DNA of 64,000 nt from Dromiciops gliroides (taxonomy: Eukaryota > Chordata > Mammalia > Microbiotheria > Microbiotheriidae): positions 659,025,724-659,089,723 of the forward strand of contig NC_057861.1 of NCBI RefSeq assembly GCF_019393635.1. The letters run 5' to 3'. The notes below the pieces were generated by a model that did not search any database, was not told the origin of the DNA, and saw only the letters and a program-made list of their open reading frames with translations. A program made the translations under genes and the position numbers. Position 1 is the stretch's first letter; every line of letters starts with the position of its first letter. Positions 31,926-43,355 of the stretch are shown here, one piece after another.

Positions 31926-32681
31926 CATCCCTAAAAACAATTGATGCATCCATCTTGTCTTAGGGGAGCATTAGGTATAGTTTCTGAATGGAACTTTCCA
32001 GCACATGAATTTTCCATAGAGTGGAGCCTGATAATACTCAAAACACAGTTCCAAGTATTATTTCCTGAGTACAAGGGGAATGACAGCCAGAAGTTCAGAT
32101 AGAAAGAACCCAGTGGGCCTAACAATGATTCCTCTGATGTTTAAGAGCAGGCCCGACAAGATACTAGAGAAATCTGGAGGAGTGGCCTACAGGTGATGTA
32201 ACTGTGGCAGGCAAACAGCATAGATATGAAGAATTGATTTGTTATGAATTATGTGGGCGACCTGAAGAGGAAACTTTAGAGACTTTCGGCTGTTTTATTA
32301 GTAGTGGAAGGTGAACTGTCTCAGAGGACAGCTGTCACCTGGTGATGAGAAGCACTGAGTGGGCTGGAGGAAGATTTCCTGGTGATGACCGTGGGAGATC
32401 AGATAATGATAAGGTGTGAGCATACGTACGCACTCCCACAGACTGAGAAGAAAGGTAAGGGATGAGGAACAATATGGCATGTTCTGAGCTTTGGTTGTTT
32501 CTGCTTCACATGACCTAGCTGAGACAACGAGAAGTTCCAGGACCAGATTCACCTGTCCAGGTGTGCTCTTGAGGCAAATCCAACTGATAAATTGACAAAC
32601 TCACATGATAACCAGATGGATAGCTACCATTTTCTATTCTCCCATTCAACAGCAACATGGAGAATAATAAGAGGGAAGCAG
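31926..32681. other. Unique-looking stretch, no gene
   Basis: No repeat family or domain recognised. Several short open frames have no conserved look. Confidence 0.35.
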
Positions 32682-32985
32682 AATGGTGACAGTGCAAAGA
32701 ACACTGGTCCTGGAGTCAGACAACCTGAGTTCAAATCCTGCCTTGGACACTTACTCCCTGTGTGACTTTGGGCAAATCACCTAATTTCCCTGGGCCTTCA
32801 GTTTCTTTACCTACAAAATGAAGTCTTGGACTGGATTGCCTCTGAAGTCCCTTTCAGCTCTGTAGGTATGATCCTATTGGGCAAATGACTCAACCTCCCT
32901 GAGTCTCAGTTTCCTTCTCTGTAAAATGAGGAGGTTGGACTAGATGGCCTCTGAGATCTCTTCCAACCCTAAATCCACTACCTCC
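32682..32985 (+). repeat. Two MIR copies in tandem
   Basis: A first MIR ('aatggtgacagtgcaaagaac...tgcctctgaagtcccttt') is followed at about 32880 by a second 3' piece ('aaatgactcaacctccctgag...actagatggcctctgag'). Confidence 0.65.
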
Positions 32986-33309
32986 AAATTCCTTAACATG
33001 CAACTCTCTGCCCATAGCCATGCATTCAGTACATATTTATTGGGTACACATTCATCAGCAAAGTAACAAGATTGAACTAAGTATTCCCTAGGGTCCCCCT
33101 CCAGCTCTACATACCTACTGGGGGCAAAGCACAGCATTTCCATTATTGCTGCATCCTACTGCTCAGAAGAAGGCAAGTGAGAAACCCACCTTGGAATGTG
33201 GGTCCTGAAACTTCCATCACCACCAGTCAAAAATTGACTTAGGCTCAAGAAGGCAAATCTATTGATTATAGAACATGGCATGTTATTAAGGAAAGCTAGG
33301 AATATGGGG

Positions 33310-33565
33310 GAGTGGGGCAGATAGGTGGTGCAATGGATAGAATGCCCCATCTGGAATCATGAAGACATCTTCCTGAGTTCAGATCTGACTTCAGGCACTA
33401 GCTGTGTGACCTTGGGCAAGTCACTTAACCCTGTTTGCTTCAGGTTTTTCATCTGTGAAATGAGCTGGAGAAGGAAATGGCAAACCACGCCTGGATCTTT
33501 TCCAAGAAAACCTCAAATGGGAGGTCACGAAGATCTGGATGTGACTAAAATGACTGAACAACGGG
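33310..33565 (+). repeat. MAR1-type SINE
   Basis: 'gcagataggtggtgcaatgg' head and complete RTE-like end 'gagaaggaaatggcaaaccac...gtgactaaaatgactgaac'. Confidence 0.8.
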
Positions 33566-33672
33566 AATATTGGGAGTATTTGCTATAGAGAGTGGGCTAT
33601 TATATTTAGAAAAATGAATGGATTTGAAATCACAGAATCTCAGAGCTGAAAAGGGACTTTAGAAGCCATCAA

Positions 33673-33837
33673 AGGGGGGGCAGCTAGGTGGCACAGTGGA
33701 TAAAGCACCGGCCTTGGATTCAGGAGTACCTGGGTTCAAATCTGGCCTCAGACACTTGACACTTACTAGCTGTGTGACCCTGGGCAAGTCACTTAACCCC
33801 CACTGCCCCGCAAAAAAAAACAAAAACAAAAACAAAA
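33673..33837 (+). repeat. WSINE1-type SINE, first of tandem pair
   Basis: TGACACTTACT subtype. Flanked by agaagccatcaa at 33661-33672 and 33838-33849. Confidence 0.93.
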
Positions 33838-33849
33838 AGAAGCCATCAA

Positions 33850-34006
33850 AGGGGCAGCTAGGTGGTGCAGTGGACAGAGCACCGGCCGTGGAGTCAGGAG
33901 TACCTGAGTTCAATTCTAGCCTCAGACACTTAACGCTTACTAGCTGTGTGACCCTAGGCAAGTCACTTAACCCCAATTGCCTCACACACAAAAAAAAAGA
34001 AGAAGA
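33850..34006 (+). repeat. WSINE1-type SINE, second of tandem pair
   Basis: TAACGCTTACT / CCAATTGCCTCA subtype. Flanked by agaagccatcaa at 33838-33849 and 34007-34018. Confidence 0.93.
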
Positions 34007-34149
34007 AGAAGCCATCAAGGTATGTCACGTCGGGCAAGTCACTTCATTGGTCTGGATCCCAGTGGGTTCATCTTTAAAATTAAGAAGCTTGGACTAGATG
34101 TTCCTGAAGGTGCATTCCAGCTCTAAATATGATTCTGTGTTCCTAATTC

Positions 34150-34380
34150 AGATCATAGTGAAACAAGAATACCCTCTATAACATACTGTCAAGTGTGCCT
34201 TTTATGGAAGCCAACCTTTTCTTGAAGACCTCTGGGAAGGGGAAACCCACTCCCTCCTATTCTACTTTGGATAGCACTAATTGTTAGGAATGCTTTTCCT
34301 TCCAGGAAGCCAAATTAGACTCTTTGAAACTTCTGCTCACTGATCTTAGTTCTACCTTCTGGTGCTAAGCAGAAAGAAAG
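34150..34380 (-). repeat. CR1/L3-like LINE fragment
   Basis: Antisense 'tcttgaagacctctgggaaggggaaacccactccctcctattc' and 'ttagttctaccttctggtgctaagcag'. Confidence 0.55.
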
Positions 34381-34384
34381 AATG

Positions 34385-34562
34385 AAAGAACTAATGAATT
34401 AATTAAAAATAATTTATTAAATGCTTACTATGTGCAAAGTACTATGTTAAGCTCTGGGAAAACAGTAGAAAAGTGGAGACAGATCCTTCTCTCAGAGAGC
34501 TCACATTCCAATGGAGGAGACGACATGTACAGGAGGTTTCAATTACAAATTAGATGGAAAGA
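34385..34562 (+). repeat. Old unclassified repeat
   Basis: 'atttattaaatgcttactatgtgcaaagtactatgttaagc' start of the family at 29478. Confidence 0.45.
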
Positions 34563-34577
34563 TGCCCTTAGGGTGTC

Positions 34578-34735
34578 ATGGCAATTTTGTGGTTGTTCAG
34601 TTGTTCAGTAGTGTCTGATGCTTTGTGGCCCCATGGACCATACCATCCATGGGGTTTTCTTGTCAAAGGTACCGGACTGGTTTATCATTTCCTTCTTCAG
34701 TACAGATGGCAATGCATCTTCTTGAACATCATTTC
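34578..34735 (-). repeat. MAR1-type SINE, partial
   Basis: Antisense RTE-like end ('ggttttcttgtcaaagg...tatcatttccttcttcag'). Confidence 0.6.
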
Positions 34736-34774
34736 CAATGATGACAACAGAAATAACAACAATAACAATATTAT

Positions 34775-35090
34775 CATAAACAACATTTATTAAATGCCTA
34801 GTGTGTTCAAGACACTGTGCTAAGGCTAGAGATACAAAGAAAGGCGAAAAGAGTCTCTATCCTTTTTTTTTTTTTTTTTTGGTGAGGCAATTGGAGTTAA
34901 GTGACTTGCCCAGGGTCACACAGCTAGTAAGTGTCAAGTTTCTGAGGCCGGATTTGAACTCAGGTCCTCCTGAATCCAGGGCCGGTGCTTTATCCACTGC
35001 ACCACCTAACTGCCCCAAAGAGACTCTACCCTTAAGGGAGCTTACATTCTAATGAGGGAGACAATATCTTTAAAAAGCCAACTATGTATT
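34775..35090 (+). repeat. Old unclassified repeat, split by a SINE
   Basis: 'caacatttattaaatgcctagtgtg...aaagaaaggcg' continues at 35034 with 'aagggagcttacattctaatgagggag'. Confidence 0.45.
34865..35016 (-). repeat. WSINE1-type SINE
   Basis: Minus orientation. 17-bp duplication differing at two bases: aaagagtctctatcctt (34848-34864) and aaagagactctaccctt (35017-35033). Confidence 0.92.
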
Positions 35091-35410
35091 TACAAGAGAC
35101 AATTAAACCTGAATAAACCGAATCCTTATTCTGTATGACAACCCTTCAGATACTTAAGCTATCATGTCTTCTCTTCTCCAGGTAAAACATCTTCAGGTCC
35201 TTCACTTGATCTATATATAGCATCATTGTGAGGTCCTTCATCATCCCAGTCAACCTCCCTTGGGACTTCTCCAGTTTATCAACATCCTTCTAAAATGTGT
35301 ATACTAGAAAATGATATTCCAGATATAATTCAAACAGACCAAAGAAAATGGAGCAATTATTTCCCTTCTTCTGGTCCTTATCCCTGTATTAATGCCAACT
35401 AAGATACTGC
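35091..35410 (-). repeat. CR1/L3-like LINE fragment
   Basis: Antisense 'caacccttcagatacttaagctatcatg...cttctccaggtaaaacatc...ggacttctccagtttatcaac'. Confidence 0.6.
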
Positions 35411-35415
35411 AAAAG

Positions 35416-35672
35416 CACAGCTAGGTGGTGCAAGGAATAGAATGCAGGGCCTGGAGTCAGAAAGACTCATCTTCCTAAATTCAAATCTGGCCTCAGACAC
35501 TCACTAGCTGTATGACCCTGGGCAAGTCACTTAACTTTGCCTCTATTTTCTCATTTATCAAATGAACTAGAAAGGGAAATGGCAAACCGCTCCAGTATCT
35601 TTGCCAAGAAAACTCCAAATGGGGTTGCAAAGAGTTAGACATGACTGAAAAATGACTGAACAAAAACAAAAG
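35416..35672 (+). repeat. MAR1-type SINE
   Basis: Complete copy, head 'agctaggtggtgcaagg' to RTE-like end 'tgactgaaaaatgactgaac'. Confidence 0.82.
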
Positions 35673-35871
35673 ATACTTCAAAGCTTCATCCTATGCCCTT
35701 TTCTCTTTCCTCTTTGTATCCTCTCCCTTGATGATTCTATCAGTCCTCATGGGTTCAATTTTTATTTCTCTACAGATAACTGCTAAATCTTTTGACCCCT
35801 AATTTCTCTATCAAATGTCAGTTATACCTCTCCACCTGGATTTCTCAGTGTTATCCCAAATTCAACATAGA

Positions 35872-36055
35872 GATGTTGCATGGTACATAAGAAAGGCTAC
35901 TGGGTTTGGAGTCAAAGAATCCAGGTTCAAATCTCCTCTCTGTTAATTACTATCTGTGTGACCTTGGACAAGTAACTTAATCACTAGGACCCTCAGTTTC
36001 CTAATCTGTAAAATGCTCTCTAAGATCCCTTCCAGATTCAAATCTATGAGCCTAT
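35872..36055 (+). repeat. MIR
   Basis: 'gttgcatggtacataagaaagg...gtgtgaccttggacaagtaac...ctctaagatcccttccag', inside the L2. Confidence 0.65.
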
Positions 36056-36232
36056 ATCCAAAACAGAGCTCAATCTCTTCTTCCGAAATCATCCCTTCTC
36101 CTAGGAAACTTTCCTATTTCAGTTTCCTTCCAGTCCTTCAGAATCACAACCTTGGTTTCATTCTGGACTCTTCGCTTTCCCTTAATTTCTGTATCCAATT
36201 ATTTACCAAACCTTCTTAAATCTACCTGTGTA

Positions 36233-36830
36233 AAATCTTTACATTGATAGAGGAATGTTATAGAATACTATTGTGCAGTAAGAAACAATGAGCAGGGGAA
36301 AAAAGGGAAAGAAACAATGAGCAGGCAGATTTCAGAAAAACCTGGAAAGACTTACATGAACCAATGCAAAGTGAAAGGAGCAGAACCAAGAGAACATAGT
36401 ACACAGTAACAGCAACACTGTGTGGTGATCAGCTATGAATGACTTAGTTCTTCTCAGCCATACAATGATCTAAGACTATTACAAAGGACTCATGATGGAA
36501 ATTGTTATCCACATCCAGAGAAAAAACTGATGGACTCCGAATGCAAATTGAAGCATATTATTTTCCTGTTTTTCTTCCTTTTGGTCTGTTTCTTCTCTCA
36601 TAACTATGACTAATATGGAAATGCTTTACATGATTGCATATATATAAATATATATAAAACATTTATATATATACATAAAATACACACACATATATAAAAC
36701 CTGTATCAAATTGCTCACCATTTTAGGAAGAGGGGAGAGGAAAGAGAGGAGAAAAATTTGGAACTCAAAATTTTGTAAAAATGAATGCTAAAAATTATCT
36801 TTATATATAATTTGAAAAAATTAAAATGCT
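36233..36830 (+). mobile_element. L1 3' end
   Basis: 5'-truncated marsupial-type L1: end of ORF2 (codons like 'gaatactattgtgcagtaag'), then the 3'UTR with 'acctggaaagacttacatgaacc' and 'ggaactcaaaattttg'. A repeat, aaatcttt, flanks it (36225-36232 and about 36839). A local duplication of 'aagaaacaatgagcagg' lies at 36279-36326. Confidence 0.7.
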
Positions 36831-37205
36831 ATTTTAAAAAATCTTTCATATTCATCCAGTCTTCTCTATTCACATGACCACTACTCTTGCTTAGACACTC
36901 ATCACTTCTTGCCTGTGATTTCCCCTACTTGATTTCCCTACTTTTAATTTCTCTCTTATCTAATCCATTCTTTTACATGCCTAGCAAATTAATATTTCTA
37001 TAACATAGGTCTTTCCCTTCTCAAAAAACTTTGGTAGATCAGCTTAGCATTTAAAGCCTTCATCAAATTGGCACCAACCTGCCTTTCCAAATTTATTTCA
37101 AAATATTCCCTTCTGTATACTCTATGTTTTAACCTTCTGGTTTACATGGTGTTCCCTACAGTTGATATTCCATCCCAGGTCCTCCTAGCAAAAGGTATGC
37201 AGGCA

Positions 37206-37350
37206 GGGGAACCTAGGAGGCACAGTGGATAAAACACCGGCCCTGGATTTAGGAGGACCTGAGTTCAAATCCGGCCTCAGACACTTGACATGTCCTAGCT
37301 ATATGACCCTGGACAAGTCACTTAACCCTCATTGCCCTGAAAAAAACAAA
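37206..37350 (+). repeat. WSINE1-type SINE
   Basis: Plus orientation, head slightly diverged ('acctaggaggcacagtgg'). Confidence 0.85.
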
Positions 37351-37930
37351 GGAGGCTAACTAAACTATGTTCTTTTTCCTTTCCCCCACCTGAACCTACC
37401 TAGCAGTCCCGACTATAGAGAGACAATATTACAAAAACGGACTGTTCCTTGCGGTCTGCCAAGTTTGCTCACATGTGATTTGTCTCTGGGCAAAGCCCCA
37501 ACTAAACACATGCCTAGCATTAAAATACCAGTCTTATACTCATCGACTTACCAGACTTTCTTGCCTCAGGACTAGAGCTGGCAAAGAGATAAAAATGAAA
37601 TGGTTTCCCATCAGTCCACATACCAAGAACCAACCTTTCTCCTAATGTGGTCCATTACTTTGGGGGTTAGAAAAAAGAAGATAGTGTGAAGAGGAGAGAA
37701 GAGAAAGCACCACACAGGGAAGGGAAAGGGAAAGGAAAAGTGAGTATGGGGAGCCCCTTACTCTTTGCATTCCCTTCTGAAGTAAGGGGAGTTGCAATAA
37801 AATGACTTAAAGTGTTACTTCCCCACTAGCCTCAATCAAGCACCATCCCGTTATTCTTGGCATTGTTCAAACATTTGGGTTCAGAAATTCCCTGATGAAT
37901 CCTTACTTGCTCTCTTCTGTCATTATAGGT
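37351..37930. other. No recognisable feature
   Basis: Unique-looking; a GGGAAA-rich patch lies at 37715-37740. Confidence 0.35.
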
Positions 37931-38104
37931 GATATTATAATACAGAAAGCCCTGGATTTAGAGTCAGAGATCATGGGTTCAAATATTCATTCTGCTAAGT
38001 ACTAACTCTGTGACCTTGAATAAGTTGAATGTGACTTTGGGCAGCTCATCTAACCTCCCTGGGCATACTTCCTCATCTGTAAAATGAAGGGGCTTGACTA
38101 GATG

Positions 38105-39131
38105 TCTGGGCTGTGGGGCGGAGCCAAGATGGTGGAAGAAAGACTGTGACTCTCCCAGCTCCAGAAAACCTGTCCACATAATCCCCAAAATAATGCAATA
38201 AGATAACTCTTGGGTTTTTTTTGTTTTTTGTTTTTTTGGTGAGGCAGTTGGGGTTAAGTGACTTGCCCAGGGTCACACAGCTAGTAAGTGTTAAGTATCT
38301 GAGTCTGGATTTAGACTCAGGTCCTCCTGACTCCAGGGCCAGTGCTCTATCCACTGTGCCACCTAGCTGCCCCAATAAGACAACTCTTGGAGCAGCATAA
38401 CCCACATAAGAACAGAGACTCTTTTCCAGCCAAAGACGGCTTAATTAGGTGACTGGGATCACCTGCTGTTCAGGCTGAGAGAGGAGCGCAGCATGCGGAG
38501 CAGGACTAGCCTCCGGCAGGCAGGGCCTCCAGAGTCTCGGAATCTTTGGCTGCTTCTTCTGAAGCTCAACTCATGGACCGGTGAGGGGGTCCAGTGGTTG
38601 GGGGGAATGGCTGTGTTCTCTGCTGGAACTGGGGCAGGGTGCCCACATTCTGAACCAGCAAGCACACTCTAAGGAACAGCCACCTAGTGGGGATGGGCAC
38701 AGGCACGCCAGGCTTCCGACCATAGAGAATCAGATTTCAATCAGACTTCTGTTTCCAGGTCAAAAAGAAAGCAGGCTGTGGTTACTCATGGGTCAGGCAG
38801 GCTGAGAAAAAGCCCAATCACCCCCTGGGCCAGGCTGTAGCTCAGAACAGTGTGTCCTGGAAGCAACACTACACCTAAAGAAGGAGTTAAAAGCCAAGAA
38901 ATAGGGGATCAAGGTGAGTAAGCAGAAAAGACAGGAGACCATTGAAAGCTGCTTTGGGGGCAAGCTAGACCAGAATACACCCTTAGAAGAAAATAATAGT
39001 AAAGTTAAAGCTCTTGCATCCAAAGCTTCCAAAAAAAAATAAGAATTGGTCTCAGGCCTTGGAAGCACTCAAAAGGGACTTTGAAGAAAAAGTAGGAGAG
39101 ATAGAAGGAAGATTTAGAGAGGTGGAGGAAA
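38105..39131 (+). mobile_element. 5'-end-only L1 piece with target duplications
   Basis: Starts with the L1 5' end 'gtggggcggagccaagatgg', carries the whole 5'UTR and the ORF1 start region near 38914 (reading SKQKRQETIESCFGGKLDQN after a GTG in place of ATG). It stops at an A-rich site in ORF1. The 9-bp repeat gactagatg lies on both sides (38096-38104, 39132-39140) inside a MIR, which defines both ends. It has no 3'UTR or poly(A) tail. It carries a later SINE at 38214-38372. Confidence 0.82.
38214..38372 (-). repeat. WSINE1-type SINE
   Basis: Minus orientation. 18-bp duplication with one mismatch at 38196-38213 and 38373-38390 (caataagataactcttgg / caataagacaactcttgg). Confidence 0.93.
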
Positions 39132-39178
39132 GACTAGATGACCGCTCAAGGTCCTTCTAGGTCTAAATCTATGATCTG

Positions 39179-40210
39179 CTGGTAAGTCACTTCACCCCTC
39201 TCTGGGACACATACTAAACCGGGGAAGGAGGGTTGGGCAATACGATTTCTTAGATCTCTTCCAACTCTAACGTTCTATGGTCTCTAACCATAGCCACTGA
39301 AATAGGATGCGTACTATGCATGAAGCTAGGCAAGAGGGGAGTAGGAGAGCAAATCTTATCTGGGAGCAAATAAAGTTCCCTCCAGGCCTCTGCAATTGCT
39401 CAAGGCCATCTCTCTCCACCTTCCTCCTTCATTCCCTTCTCTCTCCTTCCCCATACTGCTATTAAGCAATTACTCGGGTTAATAATTGGGTCAAGTATGA
39501 GTGTGTAGGAGCCTTGGTGCCAAAGATGGCATTTGATCCACCATACATCAGACAGGAAATTCTGGGACACCCACGAAATCACTCTTGTGTTTCTTTGGTC
39601 TTATAGAGGCAGACTATCCCAAGGCCTGTTTATAGCCTGTTGATTGTGGTTCCAGGAAGCTGAGCCATCTGTCACCAGCTCTTAGGGCTCTGTTTCCATG
39701 CTAACAAACCAGGTTTCTCTTGATCAGGCTCCTAAATTCATGCTGAAGTCCATCCTTTGGTTGGCCCAGGCTAATGACAACAACAAGAATGGCAATAACA
39801 ATTCCCATTTTGTGGTAGTTTTAATAACTCACATCTCACAAGCATAACTAGATTATCTGAGTTCAGATTGATATGAATAGAACATTTGAGAATCCCAGTG
39901 CTCGAATATATTATGAGAAATGAGTAGCAGACATGAGAATATGAGGTACATATTCTAATGCTTTTAGAGTGCTTTATGATTTATAAAATGCTTTCCTCTT
40001 ACTGGCCTAGGGATATTAATATCTCCACTTTGTAAATGGGGAAAGTGAGGGGTGAATCTAGTACACAGCAGAGTCTGGTCTTCAGTACTGAACCCCATGA
40101 CTTCTAATCCAGAGCTCTTTCTATGAGAAGTCAATGACTTGTGTGTGATGTATCAATTTTAATACTCCCACTCTCACTCTTGACCTGGAACATCCTGGTC
40201 TTTTGTATGT
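39179..40210. other. No gene; MIR-like pieces
   Basis: A MIR tail lies at 39180-39292 and an antisense MIR at 39965-40130 ('ctccactttgtaaatggggaaagtgagg'). The rest is unique-looking. Confidence 0.4.
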
Positions 40211-40226
40211 CCTGGTCCTTATTCTT

Positions 40227-40392
40227 TTTTTTTTTAATTAATTAATTTTTTTTTTTTGGTGGGGCAATTGGGGTTAAGTGACTTGCCCAGGGTCACACAG
40301 CTAGTAAGTGTCAAGTGTCTGAGGCCGGATTTGAACTCAGGTACTGCTGACTCCAGGGCCGGTGCTCTATCCACTGTGCCACCTAGCTGCCC
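40227..40392 (-). repeat. WSINE1-type SINE
   Basis: Minus orientation. Perfect 16-bp duplication cctggtccttattctt at 40211-40226 and 40393-40408. Confidence 0.94.
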
Positions 40393-40894
40393 CCTGGTCC
40401 TTATTCTTATAGCCTGAGCCAGATCTAAGAAGGCCAGCTTCTTTCTCCTTCCTCTCCAGTTCCCAATCAGGAGTTGTGCTGGAGGTGTAAGTTGATGCTA
40501 AGGTGGGCCCCAGAGACCAACTTAGGTCTACAGAACTGGGAAGCCCTGTATAACCTCCTAATCCTGCTGCTGGAGCCAAGTGAGCTCTGGAGATCTTCTG
40601 AATGATTCCAATCTGTTGATGGTGGAGAGTATGGAATATTGAGTATGGAGTATGTGGGAAACATGAGACTAAGCCAAACCACCTAGCTGGGAATCATCTG
40701 AGTCAAACCCTATAGGATGACTCCAGTCCCATCTGGAACTGGTCCTGTCCACTGTCATAGTTTCAGGTTGGCCCTAAGGCTGTGGGTCAGGGGCATCTGT
40801 AGGACCAGCATAGGTCAGAATGACTTTATGCTGGGGTTGATGTAGGGTTCCTATAGCCTAGAGAATCCCAATACCACACGGCAGTGGCAAACCT

Positions 40895-41375
40895 ATCCAC
40901 GACTATATTCTAACCAAACTGACCTGCTTGCTATTGCCAGAGCTCAGTATTCCATCTCTGGTCTCCAGTCCTTTACTCAGGCAGCCCCTTATCCCTCCTC
41001 CCTCCTTACCCATGTTTCTTTGGCACAGGTCTTGTGCCACTTCCTTTAAAAAGCCTTCCTGGGGACAGCTAGGTGGTGCAGTGGATAAAGCACCTGCCCT
41101 AAATTTAGGAGGACCTGAGTTCAAATCTGGCCTCAGACACTTGACACTTACTAGATGTGTGACCCTGGGCAAGTCACTTAACCCGCATTGCCCTGCAAAA
41201 TAAAATAAAAAGCTTTCCTGATCTCTTGGATTGTTACTGCTTTCTCCTTCCTCAAATGATTATGTATATAATTAGCTTTTGACATGTTGCATTCCTCAAG
41301 GAGAGAATATAAACACCTTAAGGGCAGGAGCTAGTTTCATTTTGTCTTCATATCCCTAGTACAATGCCTTGGACA
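40895..41375 (+). repeat. L2 3' end, split by a SINE
   Basis: 'ccaaactgacctgcttgctattgcc...ccatctctg' to 'ccttcctg', then 'ctttcctgatctc...aacaccttaagggcaggagc...ccctagtacaatgcc'. Confidence 0.7.
41062..41206 (+). repeat. WSINE1-type SINE
   Basis: Plus orientation. 14-bp duplication with one mismatch, aaaaagccttcctg / aaaaagctttcctg, at 41048-41061 and 41207-41220. Confidence 0.92.
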
Positions 41376-41479
41376 GAGGGATGAGAACTGGAACCGTGCT
41401 TTCATTGGTATGGGAACTCCCAGGGGAGGGAACTCCTTCCACCAGTGCAGGTTGGCACCTTCTCTACAACTGATGGTCT

Positions 41480-41990
41480 TAGAGAATTGCCCAGAGCACT
41501 GAGAGGTTAAGTGATATTCCCATAGTCGCACAGCCAGTATGAGTCAGAGGTGGAACTTCAGCCCAGGTCTTCCGGGTTCCTATGCCATCTCTATCAATTA
41601 CGACATGCTACAATGCTTAATAAATGCCTTTCTAGATTGCTATCAAAATTGAGGGAGCTTAGTCTAGTGAGAGAACCAATCAACCAACCTATCAATAGTC
41701 ATTTATTAAGCACTTAAACCATTCTAGCTCCTTCCCCTCCCTCCCTTCCATATTAAGCCTTTATTTTTAACTACTCACACTTGAATGTCTCGGATAAGGA
41801 AAGTGGTCTTTTGTGTATTGGAAAGGGTTTACCATAACTGCATAAGAAAGACTTTTAATAATTCTCAAAGGGGAAGTAAATTATAGAATCCCAAGGTTAG
41901 ATGAAGAAACTGAGGCCCAGTGAGCAAAGTGACTTGTTCAAAGTCACATGGCTAATAAATGACAGAAATAGGATTGGAACCAGTGTGATG
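41480..41990 (-). repeat. Two antisense MIR pieces
   Basis: 41480-41600 ('gcacagccagtatgagtcagagg') and 41885-41990 ('agatgaagaaactgaggccc...gtcacatggctaataaatg'). Confidence 0.55.
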
Positions 41991-42076
41991 CAGAGGAAAG
42001 AGCAACTAGCTTAGAGTGGTCATTGTTGTTACAATTACTCACATTTACATAGTACTCAAAGGTTTACCAAGTATAT

Positions 42077-42255
42077 ATTTTTTTTGTTTGTTTGTGTGTG
42101 TTTTTTGTTTTTTGTTTTTTGTGGGGCAATGGGGGTTAAGTGACTTTCCCAGGGTCACACAGCTAGTAAGTGTCAAGTGTCTGAGGCCAGATTTGAACTT
42201 AGGTCCTCCTGGCTCCAGGGCCGGTGCTTTACCACTGCACCACCTAGCTGCCCCC
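42077..42255 (-). repeat. WSINE1-type SINE
   Basis: Minus orientation with a long TTTG-rich tail. Duplication accaagtatat at 42066-42076 and 42256-42266. Confidence 0.92.
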
Positions 42256-42269
42256 ACCAAGTATATTTT

Positions 42270-42415
42270 TTATGTGCATTATCTTATTTGAGTCTAACAA
42301 GAATGATGTGAAATAGGAAGTATATTGCTTCCATTTTACAGATGAGAAAACTGAGGCTAACTACTTGCCTGTGGTCATAGGCATGATTAAGACCTGGGCT
42401 TGAATCCCAGTCCAC
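42270..42415 (-). repeat. MIR
   Basis: Antisense MIR ('ccattttacagatgagaaaactgaggc'). Confidence 0.6.
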
Positions 42416-43146
42416 TATTTAATAGATGGGCAAATCTCTTAACCTCTCAAAACTTGTTTTCTTATCTAAAAATGAAATTAACAATCAATATACTGTCTAC
42501 CTCTCAGAAGTTTTGAATACCAAAAGAGATGATATGTGTAAATACTCAGCATATGAAAGTAAATAATTGGTATTACCTCCTATGGTCTAGTGTTATGGAT
42601 GTTTTCCTCCAAAGGGTGTTGCCTGGAGATGATCACAGAGAGATAGCCACATTAGGAACTTCCCCTTTGGCTTGGGTACCATATGCTTGGGTGTTTCTAG
42701 GCCAATTCCTGGCTCCATTTCTCATCTTTAAGATGGTGGTGATCACCTTCCTTTCCGTTACCAGCCTATTCATTAGTGTTTGTGAGTGCCCTTTGAAGAT
42801 GAAAAGCATTATGTAAATATTATGGGACTATTGGCAAAGAAACATATCCTTGTATACTTAGTTCCTAGTGGACAGAAGACTATCAAGTTGGACACAGAGC
42901 CAAAGTAACATTTGAAAAAGGTGGCCACTTCAAAGATCACGATGTCTGTGTTCCCTAAGCATGAAGTTCCCTAAAGGTAAAGACAAATCTCAAACTTAGG
43001 GTGCTACTTTAATTTAGAGGAACAGGGAATTTTAATTCCGATTTCAGGGGTATGAATTGATCAGCTCTCCTTGCATTGGTATATATGGAGTCTCATCTCA
43101 GAATCTGGCCAGAAATGTCCTTAGTCCCTCACTGACCCCAAAAAAA
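42416..43146. other. No recognisable gene
   Basis: Unique-looking, except MIR-like remnants to 42530. Confidence 0.35.
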
Positions 43147-43152
43147 TCCAGG

Positions 43153-43160
<8 letters not shown>

Positions 43161-43214
<54 letters not shown>

Positions 43215-43355
43215 TTTTGCAGGACAATGAGGGTTAAGTGACTTGCCCAGGGTCACACAGCTAGTAAGTGTCAAGTGTCTTAGGATGAATTTGAACTCAG
43301 GTCCTCCTGAATCCAGGGCTGGTGCTCTATCCACTGTGCCACCTAGCTGCCCCAG
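43161..43355 (-). repeat. WSINE1-type SINE with CT-expanded tail
   Basis: Minus orientation. A (CT)n tract (43162-43214) replaces most of the tail. Perfect 14-bp duplication tccaggctctttca at 43147-43160 and 43356-43369. Confidence 0.94.

Larger units (their letters stand above)
35690..37190 (+). repeat. L2 LINE, interrupted
   Basis: Plus-strand L2 from near the YADD region ('gggttcaatttttatttctctacagataac') to the 3' part ('gcatttaaagccttcatcaaattggcaccaac'). It contains a MIR (35872-36055) and an L1 3' insertion (36233-36830). Degenerate throughout. Confidence 0.6.
37935..39178 (+). repeat. MIR split by an L1 piece
   Basis: MIR head and core (37935-38104) end at 'gactagatg'. The tail resumes at 39132 with 'gactagatgaccgctcaaggtcc...ctaaatctatgatc'. 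Confidence 0.75.

Noticed and set aside
33659-34018. Frames of 119-133 codons with repeated LSDLPRVTQLVSVKCL or LTLTSCVTLGKSLNP phrases
   Set aside because: These phrases recur at dozens of sites because they are translations of the SINE, not a protein family.
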